From NCBI GenBank assembly GCA_021780395.1, contig JAJXYU010000211.1, positions 1 through 23,023 on the forward strand: DNA of 23,023 nt, read 5' to 3'. Positions 22,620 through 23,023 of the stretch are shown piece after piece. The notes under the pieces were generated by a model. It was not told the origin of the DNA. It was given only the letters and a program-made list of their open reading frames with translations, and searched no databases. The translations under genes were made by a program, and so were the position numbers. Position 1 is the stretch's first letter. Every line of letters begins with the position of its first letter. The DNA comes from Pseudomonadota bacterium. Its GTDB lineage: Bacteria > Pseudomonadota > Gammaproteobacteria > Steroidobacterales > Steroidobacteraceae.

Positions 22620-23023
22620 ATGGGATATGACGTCATAGGAGATGTCCACGGCCAGTCCGAGAAATTGACCGCCTTGCTGCGCCATCTTGGGTATCGGCAA
22701 CGCAACTCGACCTGGGTGCCACCGGCCGGGCGCGAAGCGGTCTTTCTCGGCGACCTCATCGACCGAGGACCGGGGCAGGTGGAGACGCTCGAGATCGTGC
22801 GCCGCATGGTCGAGGACGGCCGGGCCCGCTGCATCATGGGAAACCACGAATTCAATGCGATCGGGTATGTAACGCCGGGCCCGGAAGGATTCCTGCGCCC
22901 GCACACCGAGAAGAATCAGAGGCAGCATGCGGCATTTCTGGCGCAGGTCGGCGAGGGAAGCACGCTGCACCGGGAATACGTCGCGTGGTTCCGAACGCTC
23001 CCGGTGACCCTCGACCTCGGCGG
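22620..23023 (+). CDS. PPP-type metallophosphoesterase, N-terminal part (runs off the right edge)
   Basis: Calcineurin-like phosphoesterase of the PPP type, cut by the window end after 134 codons. All N-terminal metal motifs are present: GDVHG, GDLIDRGPG and GNHEF. It resembles ApaH/PrpE-like and polynucleotide-phosphatase-like bacterial proteins, which hydrolyse dinucleoside polyphosphates, phosphoproteins or nucleic-acid ends; the precise substrate needs the missing C-terminal part. A near-perfect ribosome-binding site, GGAGGTGA, precedes ATG 22620. The -10 TATACT is at 22581-22586. Divergence from the nrtR-like regulator and the shared operator make it the regulator's most likely target. 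A nucleotide substrate would fit ADP-ribose sensing (inference). Confidence 0.9.
   Translation, partial: MGYDVIGDVHGQSEKLTALLRHLGYRQRNSTWVPPAGREAVFLGDLIDRGPGQVETLEIVRRMVEDGRARCIMGNHEFNAIGYVTPGPEGFLRPHTEKNQRQHAAFLAQVGEGSTLHREYVAWFRTLPVTLDLG

Overview
This window is chromosomal DNA from a GC-rich bacterium, about two-thirds G+C by eye, most likely a proteobacterium. The evidence is a PEP-CTERM surface protein behind a -24/-12 (sigma-54) promoter, a DeaD-type helicase with a DbpA-like RNA-binding tail, a YbfB/YjiJ transporter, NrtR-type regulation and Gram-negative lipoproteins. It resembles beta- or gammaproteobacteria, but the sequence alone does not fix the genus. There are 20 protein genes, no tRNA, rRNA, CRISPR or insertion sequence that I can see, and no clear pseudogene. 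Both ends cut through genes.

Layout. Bases 1-2043 (minus) hold a cytochrome P450 gene whose stop overlaps the start of an aldehyde dehydrogenase that runs off the left edge. Bases 2221-3429 (plus) encode a divergent MFS transporter. Bases 3461-3690 form a sharp island of about 28% G+C with no gene. It is followed by a small zinc-ribbon protein, and on the minus strand by a ferritin-like/VIT1 fusion of the MbfA type, a small YXWGXW-type lipoprotein and a transmembrane Ser/Thr kinase with a C-terminal Calx-beta-like domain. Bases 8121-11665 (plus) carry a PAS-GGDEF diguanylate cyclase, a YbfB/YjiJ-family transporter and a cysteine-synthase-family enzyme. Bases 11671-12600 are a compact unit: possible activator site, sigma-54 promoter, PEP-CTERM protein, terminator. 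Then come a PAS/HD-GYP protein and a DEAD-box helicase. Bases 16810-19018 (minus) hold an FMN-binding flavoprotein, a small DMT-type membrane protein overlapped by an XRE-cupin regulator, and an ABM-like protein. Bases 19206-21763 (plus) hold a DHFR/RibD-like protein and a tightly spaced pair of isocitrate-lyase/PEP-mutase-family and PhzF-family enzymes. The right end is a divergent pair: an NrtR-like Nudix regulator (minus) and a truncated metallophosphoesterase (plus).

How the parts may work together. A cyclic-di-GMP synthase and a likely cyclic-di-GMP phosphodiesterase lie on either side of a PEP-CTERM surface protein. That fits a surface or exopolysaccharide lifestyle, although no exosortase or polysaccharide cluster is in the window. 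The most interesting non-coding signals are the exact-spacing sigma-54 promoter of the PEP-CTERM gene, the near-perfect inverted repeat between nrtR and the phosphoesterase, the perfect palindrome on the XRE start, and a recurring arrangement in four genes (a -10-like hexamer, six bases, then ATG, with no ribosome-binding site) that suggests leaderless transcripts. I did not find a wholly new multi-gene system.
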